Shown here: positions 47,879 to 55,821 of the stretch, in pieces
Layout: each line of letters begins with the position of its first letter
Position numbering within the stretch: the first letter of the stretch is position 1
NCBI GenBank assembly: GCA_017991315.1
Contig: JAGOQS010000001.1
Location: 620,001 to 684,000 of the forward strand
Origin: Ferrovibrio sp.
GTDB lineage: Bacteria > Pseudomonadota > Alphaproteobacteria > Ferrovibrionales > Ferrovibrionaceae
Length of the DNA stretch: 64,000 nucleotides
Reading direction: 5' to 3'
Program-made: the position numbers and the translations under genes
Notes under the pieces: generated by a model
What the model was told of the DNA's origin: nothing
The model's database searches: none
Seen by the model: the letters and a program-made list of their open reading frames with translations, nothing else

Positions 47879-48153
47879 TGGGACGGGATTCCTTCCATTT
47901 CAGCCACCCCCAGCGCCACCAGGCAGGCCCGCGCCGTGGCGTCGATCCGCCCCACTGCGAACCGCCTGGCTGAAAAATCCCCCGCTGCGGCCCTGAATTC
48001 CCTCACGGCCTGACTATTGGCCTTGCGCAGCGCCAGCGGCACCCGCTTCCAGCAGGTATCGCAGCAGAGCCGGCGCAGGCCACCCAGGCGCCGTCCGCCC
48101 GGCATAGGCTCGCCGCAGGCCGGACAGGGGCAGGTGGGGCGAGGGTGGGGCAT
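47875..48153 (-). CDS. Small Cys-rich putative zinc protein
   Basis: The 92-residue protein starts [20 protein letters not shown] and continues LRRLCCDTCWKRVP, giving two CxxC pairs likely to bind zinc. The rest is helical (ALRKANSQAVREFRAAAGDF). ATG overlaps the stop of the NrdR-like gene (TGATG), so it is coupled to it. No known family is recognised. Confidence 0.65.
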   Translation of the reverse strand: MPHPRPTCPCPACGEPMPGGRRLGGLRRLCCDTCWKRVPLALRKANSQAVREFRAAAGDFSARRFAVGRIDATARACLVALGVAEMEGIPSQ

Positions 48154-48467
48154 CAGGTCTGCTGCTCCCCGGCATCCGCCAGAAGGCGACGCGTCATGGC
48201 CTTCACCAGATCGAAGTCCTGGGGCGATAGCAGCCGAAGCATGGCGTCGAGCCGGATAGCTTCTTCGATGCCGTCGGCAAAGTCGTTGCGGATCTCGAAG
48301 GTGGTATAGCGATGCCCGCAGCGCGGACATGCCCGGCGTCGGCGGATGCTGCCCATGGTGCCGCGAGAGTCGAGAACACGGGAATCGTTATCCCCGCACC
48401 GCGGGCAGCACATACCTGACAGCGTCGCGGGCACGGGCGTTACGATGGTGGCGCTGTGCTGGTTCAT
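48153..48467 (-). CDS. NrdR-type zinc-ribbon protein lacking the ATP-cone
   Basis: The 104-residue protein has [20 protein letters not shown] then [20 protein letters not shown], with Cys21, 24, 47 and 50 and the RRRR-x-C...RxTTFE motif that defines the NrdR DNA-binding zinc ribbon. Normal NrdR continues into an ATP-cone of about 100 residues; here only 45 helical residues follow ([24 protein letters not shown]). It might bind NrdR boxes such as those upstream of host nrdJ without nucleotide control. It is 1 nt downstream of the ASCH-like gene. Confidence 0.78.
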   Translation of the reverse strand: MNQHSATIVTPVPATLSGMCCPRCGDNDSRVLDSRGTMGSIRRRRACPRCGHRYTTFEIRNDFADGIEEAIRLDAMLRLLSPQDFDLVKAMTRRLLADAGEQQT

Positions 48468-48468
48468 G

Positions 48469-49122
48469 TCAGGCCGCCTTCGGCATAGCGTCGATATTGC
48501 AGCGATGGACGGTGAAGGTGAGGGCGACAACCTCGGGGTTCTCGGCCCAGGAATCATGCCCATGTAGGGACTGCCAAAGTTCGCGAAAACTGATTATGGC
48601 AAACCTGTTGGCAGCGACGGCATGTGGATGCGGTGTGCCGTCGGGATACGTTTCATAGGACTTCCAGCCCAATTCGCCACGGGGGCCGTGCTCACGCTCA
48701 ATGCCTTCTGCGATTGCATCAGCCTCGCTGATATGCTGCAGGCGCTCGATCTTGGTGGCCGACACATCGAGGGTGATCCGAGAGGCTTCGAGATAGCAGC
48801 CCATTGAGAGGTGCTCTCCGACGCGCGGCGTGAACCGCAGGCGCGGAGGGAACGGCAGCCACACACCAGGCTCGTAACCATCTGCGTCGTAGCGCACCTT
48901 GATCTCATCGCCGCGAATGGCAATGCACTTCGTGCGTTCGCGCACCCATAGGCGGTCGCCGGGCTTCACCTTCTGCCAGGGCGACGGTCTTACCGATGAA
49001 CTCATGCATCCCGAGGGTTTTTCCTCAAGATGAAACCACGCCAGCCGGCGTGTCATGGTCTTGCGGCCATCCAGCAGTGCGTGGATCATGGGGGCGCTAT
49101 AAATGATGGGGAGATCAGCCAT
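48469..49122 (-). CDS. Phage ASCH-like protein
   Basis: The 217-residue protein has [57 protein letters not shown] and [25 protein letters not shown]. This is a widespread phage protein pattern related to the ASCH domain (PUA-like RNA/nucleoside binding). Its role is unknown. The ATG overlaps the ATG of the divergent gene at 49121. Confidence 0.75.
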   Translation of the reverse strand: MADLPIIYSAPMIHALLDGRKTMTRRLAWFHLEEKPSGCMSSSVRPSPWQKVKPGDRLWVRERTKCIAIRGDEIKVRYDADGYEPGVWLPFPPRLRFTPRVGEHLSMGCYLEASRITLDVSATKIERLQHISEADAIAEGIEREHGPRGELGWKSYETYPDGTPHPHAVAANRFAIISFRELWQSLHGHDSWAENPEVVALTFTVHRCNIDAMPKAA

Positions 49123-49648
49123 GGCCATACCCAGTAACAGCGGCAGGTTCGGCCTGGTTGGCCCCCGTGACCTGCTCGACAAGCTGCAGTTCGACCGGGC
49201 AAGGCTTTCCGCGACGAACGACCGCCGAGCGATTGTCTACGCAATCCTCGACTGCGCGATAACCGTATGGAGCTTCAATGACTGGTGCATTGAATGGTTC
49301 AGGGATAAAGGCCGGGCGGCTGAGGAGGTGACCAAGGAGCTTCGAGAGCGTGTGCCTTTGCTGAGCACTTGCGAGCTCATCGCCACTAGCGCAAAGCATT
49401 TCATCATTCGGCGTAAGGATTCCGGCGATTTGCACACGTCCATCATGGGTATTCACACGAAAGACTTTAATGCCGGCGAGATTGTCAGGAACAGCGAGTA
49501 TTATGGGGCCATCTTCCACAATGGGCAGTCCTGGGATGCCGTGGATCTCTTCGTCGAGACGGAGTTGAGTTTGGCTCGCTATCTGCAGGAACACGGTATC
49601 GACCAGCTCAGCGGTGCTATCCGTTACGAATGGGACCCTGATAAATGA
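49121..49648 (+). CDS. Phage protein of unknown function (against operon direction)
   Basis: The 175-residue protein is Trp/Phe-containing (TVWSFNDWCIEWFRDKGRAAEEVTKELRERVPLLSTCELIATSAKHFIIRRKDSGDLHTSIMG) and looks globular. The opposite frame over the same bases is also open, but its product is less protein-like. ATG 49121 has GGGGAG 8 nt upstream. It is the only + gene between 46.7 and 61.4 kb, so it may be under separate control. Confidence 0.65.
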   Translation: MAIPSNSGRFGLVGPRDLLDKLQFDRARLSATNDRRAIVYAILDCAITVWSFNDWCIEWFRDKGRAAEEVTKELRERVPLLSTCELIATSAKHFIIRRKDSGDLHTSIMGIHTKDFNAGEIVRNSEYYGAIFHNGQSWDAVDLFVETELSLARYLQEHGIDQLSGAIRYEWDPDK

Positions 49649-49653
49649 CTTCA

Positions 49654-50706
49654 TCAACGCACTGCCGGGAAATCGCTGTGCTCACGGCCGTCGAGCAGGC
49701 GGCCGGCGGCTTTTTTGCCAATCCGAGAAACGGTGTCGTCGTCAACATCATCCATCCATTGTCGGGTATAGGGCGTTCCAAAATGGTCGCCCTCCCAGTC
49801 TCGGTGTGGGAAGCGAGAGGTTTCCGGATCGTCATCGATTGACCAGCCATCAACGGCACCGACTTCTGGCGCCCATTCCCCCCATTGCTTGAAGAAGAAC
49901 GGCACGTTGGCGGCGGCGCATTGATCGCGCAGGCTGCGCGCCCAATCGGGGTGCATCGGCCGGGCGCCTGGGCCTGATTCGCCGCCGCAGATTACCCAAT
50001 CCGGCCGCGGCACCGGCAGGTTATCTAGGGTTATCGGGCCAAGCAGCGGCTCGGCGGAGATGAAGCGAACGGCCGCCGGTGTTTCAAGTAGATGCGGGTA
50101 GCGGTCGTTGAAACTGGCCTGATCCTCGACGCTGGTGCCGAGCCAGACATTGGGGAGGGGCCAATAGGCCATTTCAATGTCGTCAGGCAGGTCAATGTCG
50201 CCGATAGATGCAACCGGCCATGGATCGCGCTTAAGGAGTGACGGATCGGCTATCGCCATGTCCACCACCGCGCGGGCGATATTTGCGCTGCGGCGCGGGG
50301 CTGTCATATACATCGCCATGCGATCCGGCCGTTTGGTGAGAATCTGGAAAGTGTGCTGGGGACTGAGCATCATCACGGCGAAGATGTGATCGAGCCATTC
50401 TTCCTTGACCTGGTCATGAAACAGGTCGGATGTGGAGTTGACGAAGATGCGGCGCGGCCGGGTCCACTGCAGCGGCAGCATCACCTGGCTATCGGCCCAG
50501 GCGATGGCGCCGGTCCAGCGGTGATCGGTCTTGCCATCCGGCAATTTCACCATGGTAGCGATGCCGTGGCCCCATTGACCGGGCTTGGAGAAGCGCGCCG
50601 CCATGATCTCGGCATAGCAGTTCCGGCAGCCCTCGGAGACGCGGGTGCAGCCCCGCACCGGGTTCCAGGTGGCGTCGGTCCATTCGATGCTGCTGTTAGC
50701 GGCCAT
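49654..50706 (-). CDS. Phage Gp37/Gp68 family protein (DUF5131)
   Basis: The 350-residue protein has the family N-terminus SSIEWTDATWNPVRGCTRVSEGCRNCYAE, with Cys20, Cys27 and Cys30 in a CX6CX2C set that may hold an iron-sulfur cluster as in radical-SAM-like enzymes. Other parts are FVNSTSDLFHDQV, FQILTKRPDRM, NVWLGTSVEDQ and WVICGGESGPGARPMHPDWARSLRDQC, all conserved in the family. The function is unknown. It is coupled to the XRE gene (overlapping stop/start). Confidence 0.88.
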   Translation of the reverse strand: MAANSSIEWTDATWNPVRGCTRVSEGCRNCYAEIMAARFSKPGQWGHGIATMVKLPDGKTDHRWTGAIAWADSQVMLPLQWTRPRRIFVNSTSDLFHDQVKEEWLDHIFAVMMLSPQHTFQILTKRPDRMAMYMTAPRRSANIARAVVDMAIADPSLLKRDPWPVASIGDIDLPDDIEMAYWPLPNVWLGTSVEDQASFNDRYPHLLETPAAVRFISAEPLLGPITLDNLPVPRPDWVICGGESGPGARPMHPDWARSLRDQCAAANVPFFFKQWGEWAPEVGAVDGWSIDDDPETSRFPHRDWEGDHFGTPYTRQWMDDVDDDTVSRIGKKAAGRLLDGREHSDFPAVR

Positions 50707-50933
50707 CACAGCACTCCTTTCATAATGCGCATCGTGGAAATGCGCAGAGCCTTTGCGATCTGCTTCACCGAGTGTATCAATACACGCTGCCTGCCCGCTT
50801 CGATGTTGGCGATGCTGGACCGCTCCCATCCAATACGGTTGGCCAGTTCTTGTTGCGTCCAACCGCGCGCTTTACGAGCAGCGAGCAGATTTGCGCCAAG
50901 AACTAGGTATGGTTTTTCCACCCGTGGCATCAC
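50706..50933 (-). CDS. XRE-family HTH regulator
   Basis: The 75-residue protein is a single helix-turn-helix: LGANLLAARKARGWTQQELANRIGWERSSIANIEAGRQRVLIHSVKQIAKALRI. It overlaps both neighbours by a few nt, so it is expressed within the leftward operon. It could regulate phage or host genes; it is not placed like a CI repressor. Confidence 0.85.
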   Translation of the reverse strand: MMPRVEKPYLVLGANLLAARKARGWTQQELANRIGWERSSIANIEAGRQRVLIHSVKQIAKALRISTMRIMKGVL

Positions 50934-51694
50934 TTCTCTCCTTTCAGCGCGGCTTCGAGCAACGCCGTCATTCGCTTCTTTGTTAACGCCAGTCTCGTGT
51001 TACGCATCAAATATGCCCTGGCGCGCTCCACCATCGCGTTATCCACCACAGGCGCGACGGGCTGGCGCAATAATTCTGCCGCACGGCCTATTTGAGAAAC
51101 CAAATCTTCGCCGGTTATCGCCATCAACTCGCGAACTGGCAGGTCAAGATTGGACGGAGCGGCAGTAAACCCGAATTGCCACTCCGTCAAAACCTTCGCC
51201 AATTCCTCGCGCTCGGCATCCGGTGCCTGTTGCGTGATATCGGAAGCCACCTCCCATTCATCGGGGTTGATATCGCCTACGTGCGCTCTTATGGTGGCAA
51301 TCTGCTCGTATGTAACTTCATCGTCGTAGTCCGGCAACGGCGCGGGCTTTTCGGTGAGCGATGCCGGGTCGATGGCGCGGATAGCGTCTATGCAGGAAGT
51401 CGCACCGTTTAATTCGCCTCCGCAGATCGGGTCCGCCGTGCTGGCGATATCAGCTTTTGCCTCAGCTTGAATTTCCACACACCGCTTTAAAGCAGCCTCC
51501 CGCATCGCCAGTGCGCCGGCAAGGAAGTCGTTGCGGCGCTCGGTCGCGAGGGCGTGCAAGGTACCCGCAGTGACTAGGCACAACTTGCCGAGGTCCCTAT
51601 CCCCGCTTCCATCGATTAGTTCAGCCTTCCCAGTCTTGGCATGCATGTCTGCCAATCGCTCCAGTACTTCGGGCGACAAATCCAGCTTGGTCAT
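50930..51694 (-). CDS. Phage protein of unknown function
   Basis: The 254-residue protein is acidic and helical (LATERRNDFLAGALAMREAALKRCVEIQAEAKADIASTADPICGGELNGATSCIDAIRAIDPAS), with a middle segment DYDDEVTYEQIATIRAHVGDINPDEWEV. It overlaps the XRE gene and the HerA-like gene by 4 nt each. No family is recognised. Confidence 0.6.
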   Translation of the reverse strand: MTKLDLSPEVLERLADMHAKTGKAELIDGSGDRDLGKLCLVTAGTLHALATERRNDFLAGALAMREAALKRCVEIQAEAKADIASTADPICGGELNGATSCIDAIRAIDPASLTEKPAPLPDYDDEVTYEQIATIRAHVGDINPDEWEVASDITQQAPDAEREELAKVLTEWQFGFTAAPSNLDLPVRELMAITGEDLVSQIGRAAELLRQPVAPVVDNAMVERARAYLMRNTRLALTKKRMTALLEAALKGEK

Positions 51695-53457
51695 TGGTCA
51701 GCCTCAAGGAACAGAATCGGCTGCGCCGCCACTGAGCCGCGCTCCGGGTAGTCGATCAGGCCAAGGCTTCGTAGTGCGCCAAGATTATTCGTGTAGGCCG
51801 AGCTGGTCGCACTGGCCTCAGCCAGGTCGGCAAGTTTGCCCCGCTCGATTGCACTGGGGTATGCGCCGATCAATGCCGAAAGTATCCGCCATTGCGGACC
51901 CGGCACCCTCGCGCGAATCAGGTTGCGCAGCTCATCGCTGGTCTTCGGGGCGTTCGGAGCTTTGGCGGCACCGCGGCCCAGAGGCAGTAGGGCAACCCTA
52001 CCACCTGACGGGTAGTCGATCATTTCAGCCGTGCGGAGCGAGCCGAGGTTATTGGTGAAGGCAGAGCTCTTCGGCGATGCATCGGACAGGAAGGCGAGTT
52101 GGATCCGGTCTGCATGCCGTACGCCGATAGTTTCCAGGTACGCCAAGGCATCAAGAATGCGCTGCTGCGGACCAGAAACCTTGACGCCAGTACCTGGCTT
52201 GACCATGGGCAGTGGGCGAGTAGGCGTGGAGCGGACGACGGGACTCGAACCCGCGACGTTCGGTTTGGAAGACCGAGGCTCTGGCCGCTGAGCTACGTCC
52301 GCTTTGAGGTGAGGCGGTGCCGTCGTGCGAATGTCCTCGGGGGGCACAAGCGACCGGATCGCGTTCTCGCTGGCGTCGAGGGCATTCTTCCTGGCCATGA
52401 CATATCCGGCCTCGAAGCCCTTCGGGTAGCCCTCCTCGTAGCCGGCGGCATGGCCCGCTTTGAAACCGTCATCGTAGGCAGCGGCAAGTGCATCCTGGTC
52501 CTGCTCCGGCGCAGGAGCGGCTTGCTGTTGGCGCTCAAGCTCGGCGATGCGCGCCTTGAGACGCTTGGGATCATTGGCTTCGGCTTCCTCGGCCGCCCCG
52601 CCGATCGCCAGGCGCAGGGCCGCGACATCGACCCGCGCCGCCACCACGTCGTGATCCCCGGTGTTGGCATCGGGGGTTGCCGTGTTGTCGTAGGTCGAGA
52701 TACGCGGCATGACGAGCTGATTGAACTGCTCGGCTTCCCCGGAGCAGATCCAGGCCGTGCCGCGCGGCTGCTTGCCGAGCGAACCGGCGATCTTGACCTG
52801 GGTCGCGGTGTCGACATTCGCCTTCAACCACTTCAGGATCGGCTCCTGGTCGGCCGGCGAGGTAAGCCGATGAGCGATCAGGGTGTCGCAGCTGCCTAGG
52901 ATAGCGTTGTGGAGCGCCTGGGTGCGCTGGGTGGCGACGATGAGCCTGATGCCCTTGGAGCGCCCGGCGGTGGCGAGCGTCTTGGCCCAGTGGATCGCCA
53001 TGTTCTCAGCGCCCAGGCCGGCGCGCTCCTTCGGTGCGAAAAGGTGTGCCTCCTCGATTACCAGGTAGAGGACGCCCTTCATGCGGCGCAGCAGCACCGG
53101 CGCGAAGTCGACGAAGAACTGCGCCAGACCGCCGGGCCTGAAATCGGCCATGTCGATGATCGAGAGCGGGAGCGAGCCATTGGCGACGAGTTCCGCCACG
53201 GTGGCGCCGGCCTTGTCGTGAAGCGGTACATGCCCGCGTGGGCCGCCCAGGATATGGAACGGCAAGCCCGGCCGCTTGCCGTCGGCGCTGGAGATCAAGC
53301 CCCACCAGTCGGACTTGATCGGATCCAGGATGCAGACCCGCGCACCTTCGGCCACGACCTGCTCAACGAGCAGCTTGGCGGTCGTGGTCTTTCCAGAGCC
53401 GGTCTTGCCGACAATTGCTGTGTGCTGCTCGATGGCCGCGCGCGGGAGAATGTTCAT
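51691..53457 (-). CDS. HerA-like ATPase with tandem winged-helix tail; ORF contains a tRNA gene
   Basis: The 588-residue ORF begins with a P-loop AIVGKTGSGKTTTAKLL (residues 17-24) and Walker B LYLVIEEAHLFAP (about 130), then IRLIVATQRTQALHNAILGSCDTLIAHRL, the HerA/FtsK-like motor pattern. A Gly/Ala spacer (about 310-350) leads to two similar winged-helix-like repeats with TNNLGSLRTAEMIDYP (about 450) and TNNLGALRSLGLIDYP (about 560). Codons 386-411 lie exactly on a tRNA-Gly gene on the same strand. A second start at 52206 could yield the tail alone. Confidence 0.8.
   Translation of the reverse strand: MNILPRAAIEQHTAIVGKTGSGKTTTAKLLVEQVVAEGARVCILDPIKSDWWGLISSADGKRPGLPFHILGGPRGHVPLHDKAGATVAELVANGSLPLSIIDMADFRPGGLAQFFVDFAPVLLRRMKGVLYLVIEEAHLFAPKERAGLGAENMAIHWAKTLATAGRSKGIRLIVATQRTQALHNAILGSCDTLIAHRLTSPADQEPILKWLKANVDTATQVKIAGSLGKQPRGTAWICSGEAEQFNQLVMPRISTYDNTATPDANTGDHDVVAARVDVAALRLAIGGAAEEAEANDPKRLKARIAELERQQQAAPAPEQDQDALAAAYDDGFKAGHAAGYEEGYPKGFEAGYVMARKNALDASENAIRSLVPPEDIRTTAPPHLKADVAQRPEPRSSKPNVAGSSPVVRSTPTRPLPMVKPGTGVKVSGPQQRILDALAYLETIGVRHADRIQLAFLSDASPKSSAFTNNLGSLRTAEMIDYPSGGRVALLPLGRGAAKAPNAPKTSDELRNLIRARVPGPQWRILSALIGAYPSAIERGKLADLAEASATSSAYTNNLGALRSLGLIDYPERGSVAAQPILFLEADQ
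52227..52302 (-). tRNA. tRNA-Gly(UCC) with encoded CCA, inside the HerA-like ORF
   Basis: The minus strand reads a full cloverleaf: acceptor GCGGACG/CGTCCGC (7 perfect pairs), D-arm GCTC...GAGC, anticodon stem TCGGT/ACCGA with loop CTTCCAA (anticodon UCC), T-arm GCGGG-TTCGAGT-CCCGT, discriminator U73 and encoded CCA at 52229-52227. Total 76 nt. It is in the same strand as, and in frame within, the ATPase ORF. Confidence 0.9.
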
Positions 53458-53723
53458 GCCGTGCCCCCATTGGCGATCTTGAGCGGCTTGGCCGCCAGCT
53501 TGCCATCGATCAGCGACACAAGGTCGCCGACGGTGAGTGCCGCCTCAGCTTCGCGGTCCTCGATCCCGATATCGAATTCATCCTCGGCCCACATCGCGAT
53601 TTCCACGATGTCGAGGCTATCCGCGCCGAGATCGTCGATGATGCGGGTGCTGTCCTGGATGGTGTCGGTGGGCTTGTTCAGGTGATCGGCCAGCCAGTGG
53701 GTCACGGTTTCGCGGGTGGTCAT
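53454..53723 (-). CDS. Phage-encoded acyl carrier protein
   Basis: The 89-residue acidic protein has the ACP pattern DSTRIIDDLGADSLDIVEIAMWAEDEFDIGI, with Ser36 of the DSL motif as the phosphopantetheine site. It is in a phage early operon between a methyltransferase and the HerA-like ATPase, overlapping both by 4 nt. No acyltransferase or synthase gene is near, so its partner is probably a host enzyme or is unknown. Confidence 0.88.
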   Translation of the reverse strand: MTTRETVTHWLADHLNKPTDTIQDSTRIIDDLGADSLDIVEIAMWAEDEFDIGIEDREAEAALTVGDLVSLIDGKLAAKPLKIANGGTA

Positions 53724-55432
53724 TCGGCGGCTCCATAAAGTGGCGGTAGGGAAACGGCAATCTGGTAAGGGCGCACCCAGATATCCTCGTTGGTCAGCAG
53801 GAAGGTCTGACCTGTCCAAACAAGCAGCAGGGTCTTGAAGATGGTCGACGCCACGGCCTCGGCAGCATCAGGCGGCACGGCATTACCGATCCACTCGCGC
53901 CATGCGGAATCGCTGTTGCCGGCGAGCCAGAACGGCTTGTCGAAGTCGACCATGCTCTGGAGCGCGCCTTGATCCAGGGTTGTGAACGGACGATGCCAAG
54001 TGCCGTCCTCGGCCCGGATCACAGCCACCACCTTGTCGTTCTGGCCAGGCAGCCCAGCCCATGTCGCCCTTGGATCGGCAACGCTCCATGGCCCATTGTC
54101 GTGCTGTCCCTGGGCCGGCACGGCGCCGGCATGTCCCGTCCACGGCACCACCCCGTAGTGGCCGCCCGTCAGGTAGGCGTTGCGGTCAGGGCTTGAGAGT
54201 GCAGTCGGGCGTGGATCAGCAACGCCCAGGCCGCCAGCACTCGGGCCGGCACCGCTGGTGATGGTCGGGCTGACATCCTCCATCCTCACGACACGGAAAG
54301 CGTTGTTGTGCTTCTGGTCAGAGCCGATGCGAGGTTCGGCCTCCGAGTATGGGCCTTGGCCGGGCGCGACAGCCGAGGTGACGGTCGAGCCAACGTCCCG
54401 CCAGCGCTTGAGCCCGAGCTGCGAAAACTCCCCTCGGAATTCATCAGCGCGTGGATCCGCTACGCTGAAGGCCCCATTGTAGGGTAGGCCACGTGTCGTT
54501 ACGACGCCGCTTTGCCCTTCCCATTCATTCACCCCCAGCACGCCACGGTGATAGGCTTCGTCCGGCAGGATAAGGTAATCCCTCAAGTGGCCATCCTCGA
54601 TGGCAAGCCGCTTGAGGCTGCGCCAATCCTTGCCGGCCTCGACAAAAGCCAGCCGCACCCACGTTTTCCAATGCAGCGACGGCACGCGGTGCATCGGCCC
54701 TGCCGCTGGATCACCGGGTAGCGGCAATTGCTCCAGAACAGAGCCGACGCTTTTCAGGGGCTTGCGTGGGGCCTGGTAAAGGAAAGGTGGCACCTTCGCC
54801 ATGTGACGCGCCACCAGCAGGAACCGCTTGCGGCGCTGCGCCAGGCCGCCGAGCTCACCGCAGCAGTGGTTGGATTCATGCACGGCATAGCCATGGGAGT
54901 GCAGCAGCGCCGTGATCTTATCGAGCAGCTTTCGCGACCTGGTGACGATACGCGGAACATTCTCGAACAGGATGAACTCGATAGGATCGTCCTTGTAGGC
55001 TTCGAGCAGCAGCCAGACGCCACGGAGAGCCAGTTCATTCAGCGCCTGATACTTGCTGGTCTTGGCACGGTTCTCCGGCAGCAGGCCGCTATTGCCCTTG
55101 CATGGAAAACTCATAAACACGACGTGAGGATGCTGATGGCCGTATGCCCGATGTAGGTCAGCAGGAACAGCCTCACGCCAACCCGTAGGAGGCAGCCGGC
55201 CATGGAAAGCGATGTACTGTTCGGTCGAGAACAGGTCCAGCAACGTGCCCTTAACGCCGGTCATGGCCTCGAAGCCTTCCAGCGCACCCTTGTCGTTGTC
55301 GATGCCACCGAGGCAGACGGATTCCGCTTCCATGTTCCCGACGCGGGCTTTGCCGCGGAGGAAGCCGGTTGCGCCTGCGCCCACGCCGCAGCACATATGA
55401 GCATGGTTGATTTTTCGACGCTCAAACGGCAT
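53720..55432 (-). CDS. DNA (cytosine-5-)-methyltransferase
   Basis: The 570-residue enzyme has motif I HMCCGVGAGATGFL, motif IV FMSFPCKGNS with catalytic Cys111, motif VI FENVPRIV and motif VIII GLAQRRKRFLLVARH. The long region after (about residues 290-500) has repeated VADPR blocks, the target-recognition section of phage C5 enzymes. Motifs IX-X follow near the end (GNAVPPDAAEAVA). No restriction partner is seen, so it is probably a self-protective phage methylase. Confidence 0.93.
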   Translation of the reverse strand: MPFERRKINHAHMCCGVGAGATGFLRGKARVGNMEAESVCLGGIDNDKGALEGFEAMTGVKGTLLDLFSTEQYIAFHGRLPPTGWREAVPADLHRAYGHQHPHVVFMSFPCKGNSGLLPENRAKTSKYQALNELALRGVWLLLEAYKDDPIEFILFENVPRIVTRSRKLLDKITALLHSHGYAVHESNHCCGELGGLAQRRKRFLLVARHMAKVPPFLYQAPRKPLKSVGSVLEQLPLPGDPAAGPMHRVPSLHWKTWVRLAFVEAGKDWRSLKRLAIEDGHLRDYLILPDEAYHRGVLGVNEWEGQSGVVTTRGLPYNGAFSVADPRADEFRGEFSQLGLKRWRDVGSTVTSAVAPGQGPYSEAEPRIGSDQKHNNAFRVVRMEDVSPTITSGAGPSAGGLGVADPRPTALSSPDRNAYLTGGHYGVVPWTGHAGAVPAQGQHDNGPWSVADPRATWAGLPGQNDKVVAVIRAEDGTWHRPFTTLDQGALQSMVDFDKPFWLAGNSDSAWREWIGNAVPPDAAEAVASTIFKTLLLVWTGQTFLLTNEDIWVRPYQIAVSLPPLYGAAE

Positions 55433-55821
55433 CAGGCCTGGCCCTCCTGATAGGCGATGAACTCCTCGATCCACCGCGGATCGGTGGTCTGGCGGCAGAG
55501 CTTGTCGGCGATCAGCAGCAGGACCTCCGCGCTCCAGCGCAGCCGGGCGGTGTTCTGCGCCGGCAGTTCTCCGGGACGGGAGGAGAACCGCGCCAGGCCG
55601 GCGAGCTCACGCATGCGGGCATGCAGGGGCGAGGCATCCTCGGGATGTTCGACGCGGAGCGAATCTGCGGCGAGGGCAAGGTCGTGGAAGCCGGCATGCC
55701 AGGCGGCCCGCATGGCATGCTCGAGTTGCGCCGCGAGCAGGATCTGGCGATCCTTGGGCACAAGCTCCAGCCGCACCATGTCGGCCGCGATGCCAGTGGC
55801 GTGCTGTTGGAAGGCGTCCAT
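55432..55821 (-). CDS. Phage protein of unknown function
   Basis: The 129-residue helical protein (MDAFQQHATGIAADMVRLELVPKDRQILLAAQLEHAMRAAWHAGFHDLALAADSL) lies between bet and the methyltransferase, overlapping both by stop/start bases. No family is recognised. Confidence 0.6.
   Translation of the reverse strand: MDAFQQHATGIAADMVRLELVPKDRQILLAAQLEHAMRAAWHAGFHDLALAADSLRVEHPEDASPLHARMRELAGLARFSSRPGELPAQNTARLRWSAEVLLLIADKLCRQTTDPRWIEEFIAYQEGQA

Noticed and set aside
49115-49657. Minus-strand frame opposite the 49121 gene
   Set aside because: Product is less protein-like than the plus product, and there is no matching RBS. Not excluded entirely.
52227-52302. tRNA-Gly as the attachment site of the element
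   Set aside because: It lies 5.5 kb inside from the integrase, within a phage gene.
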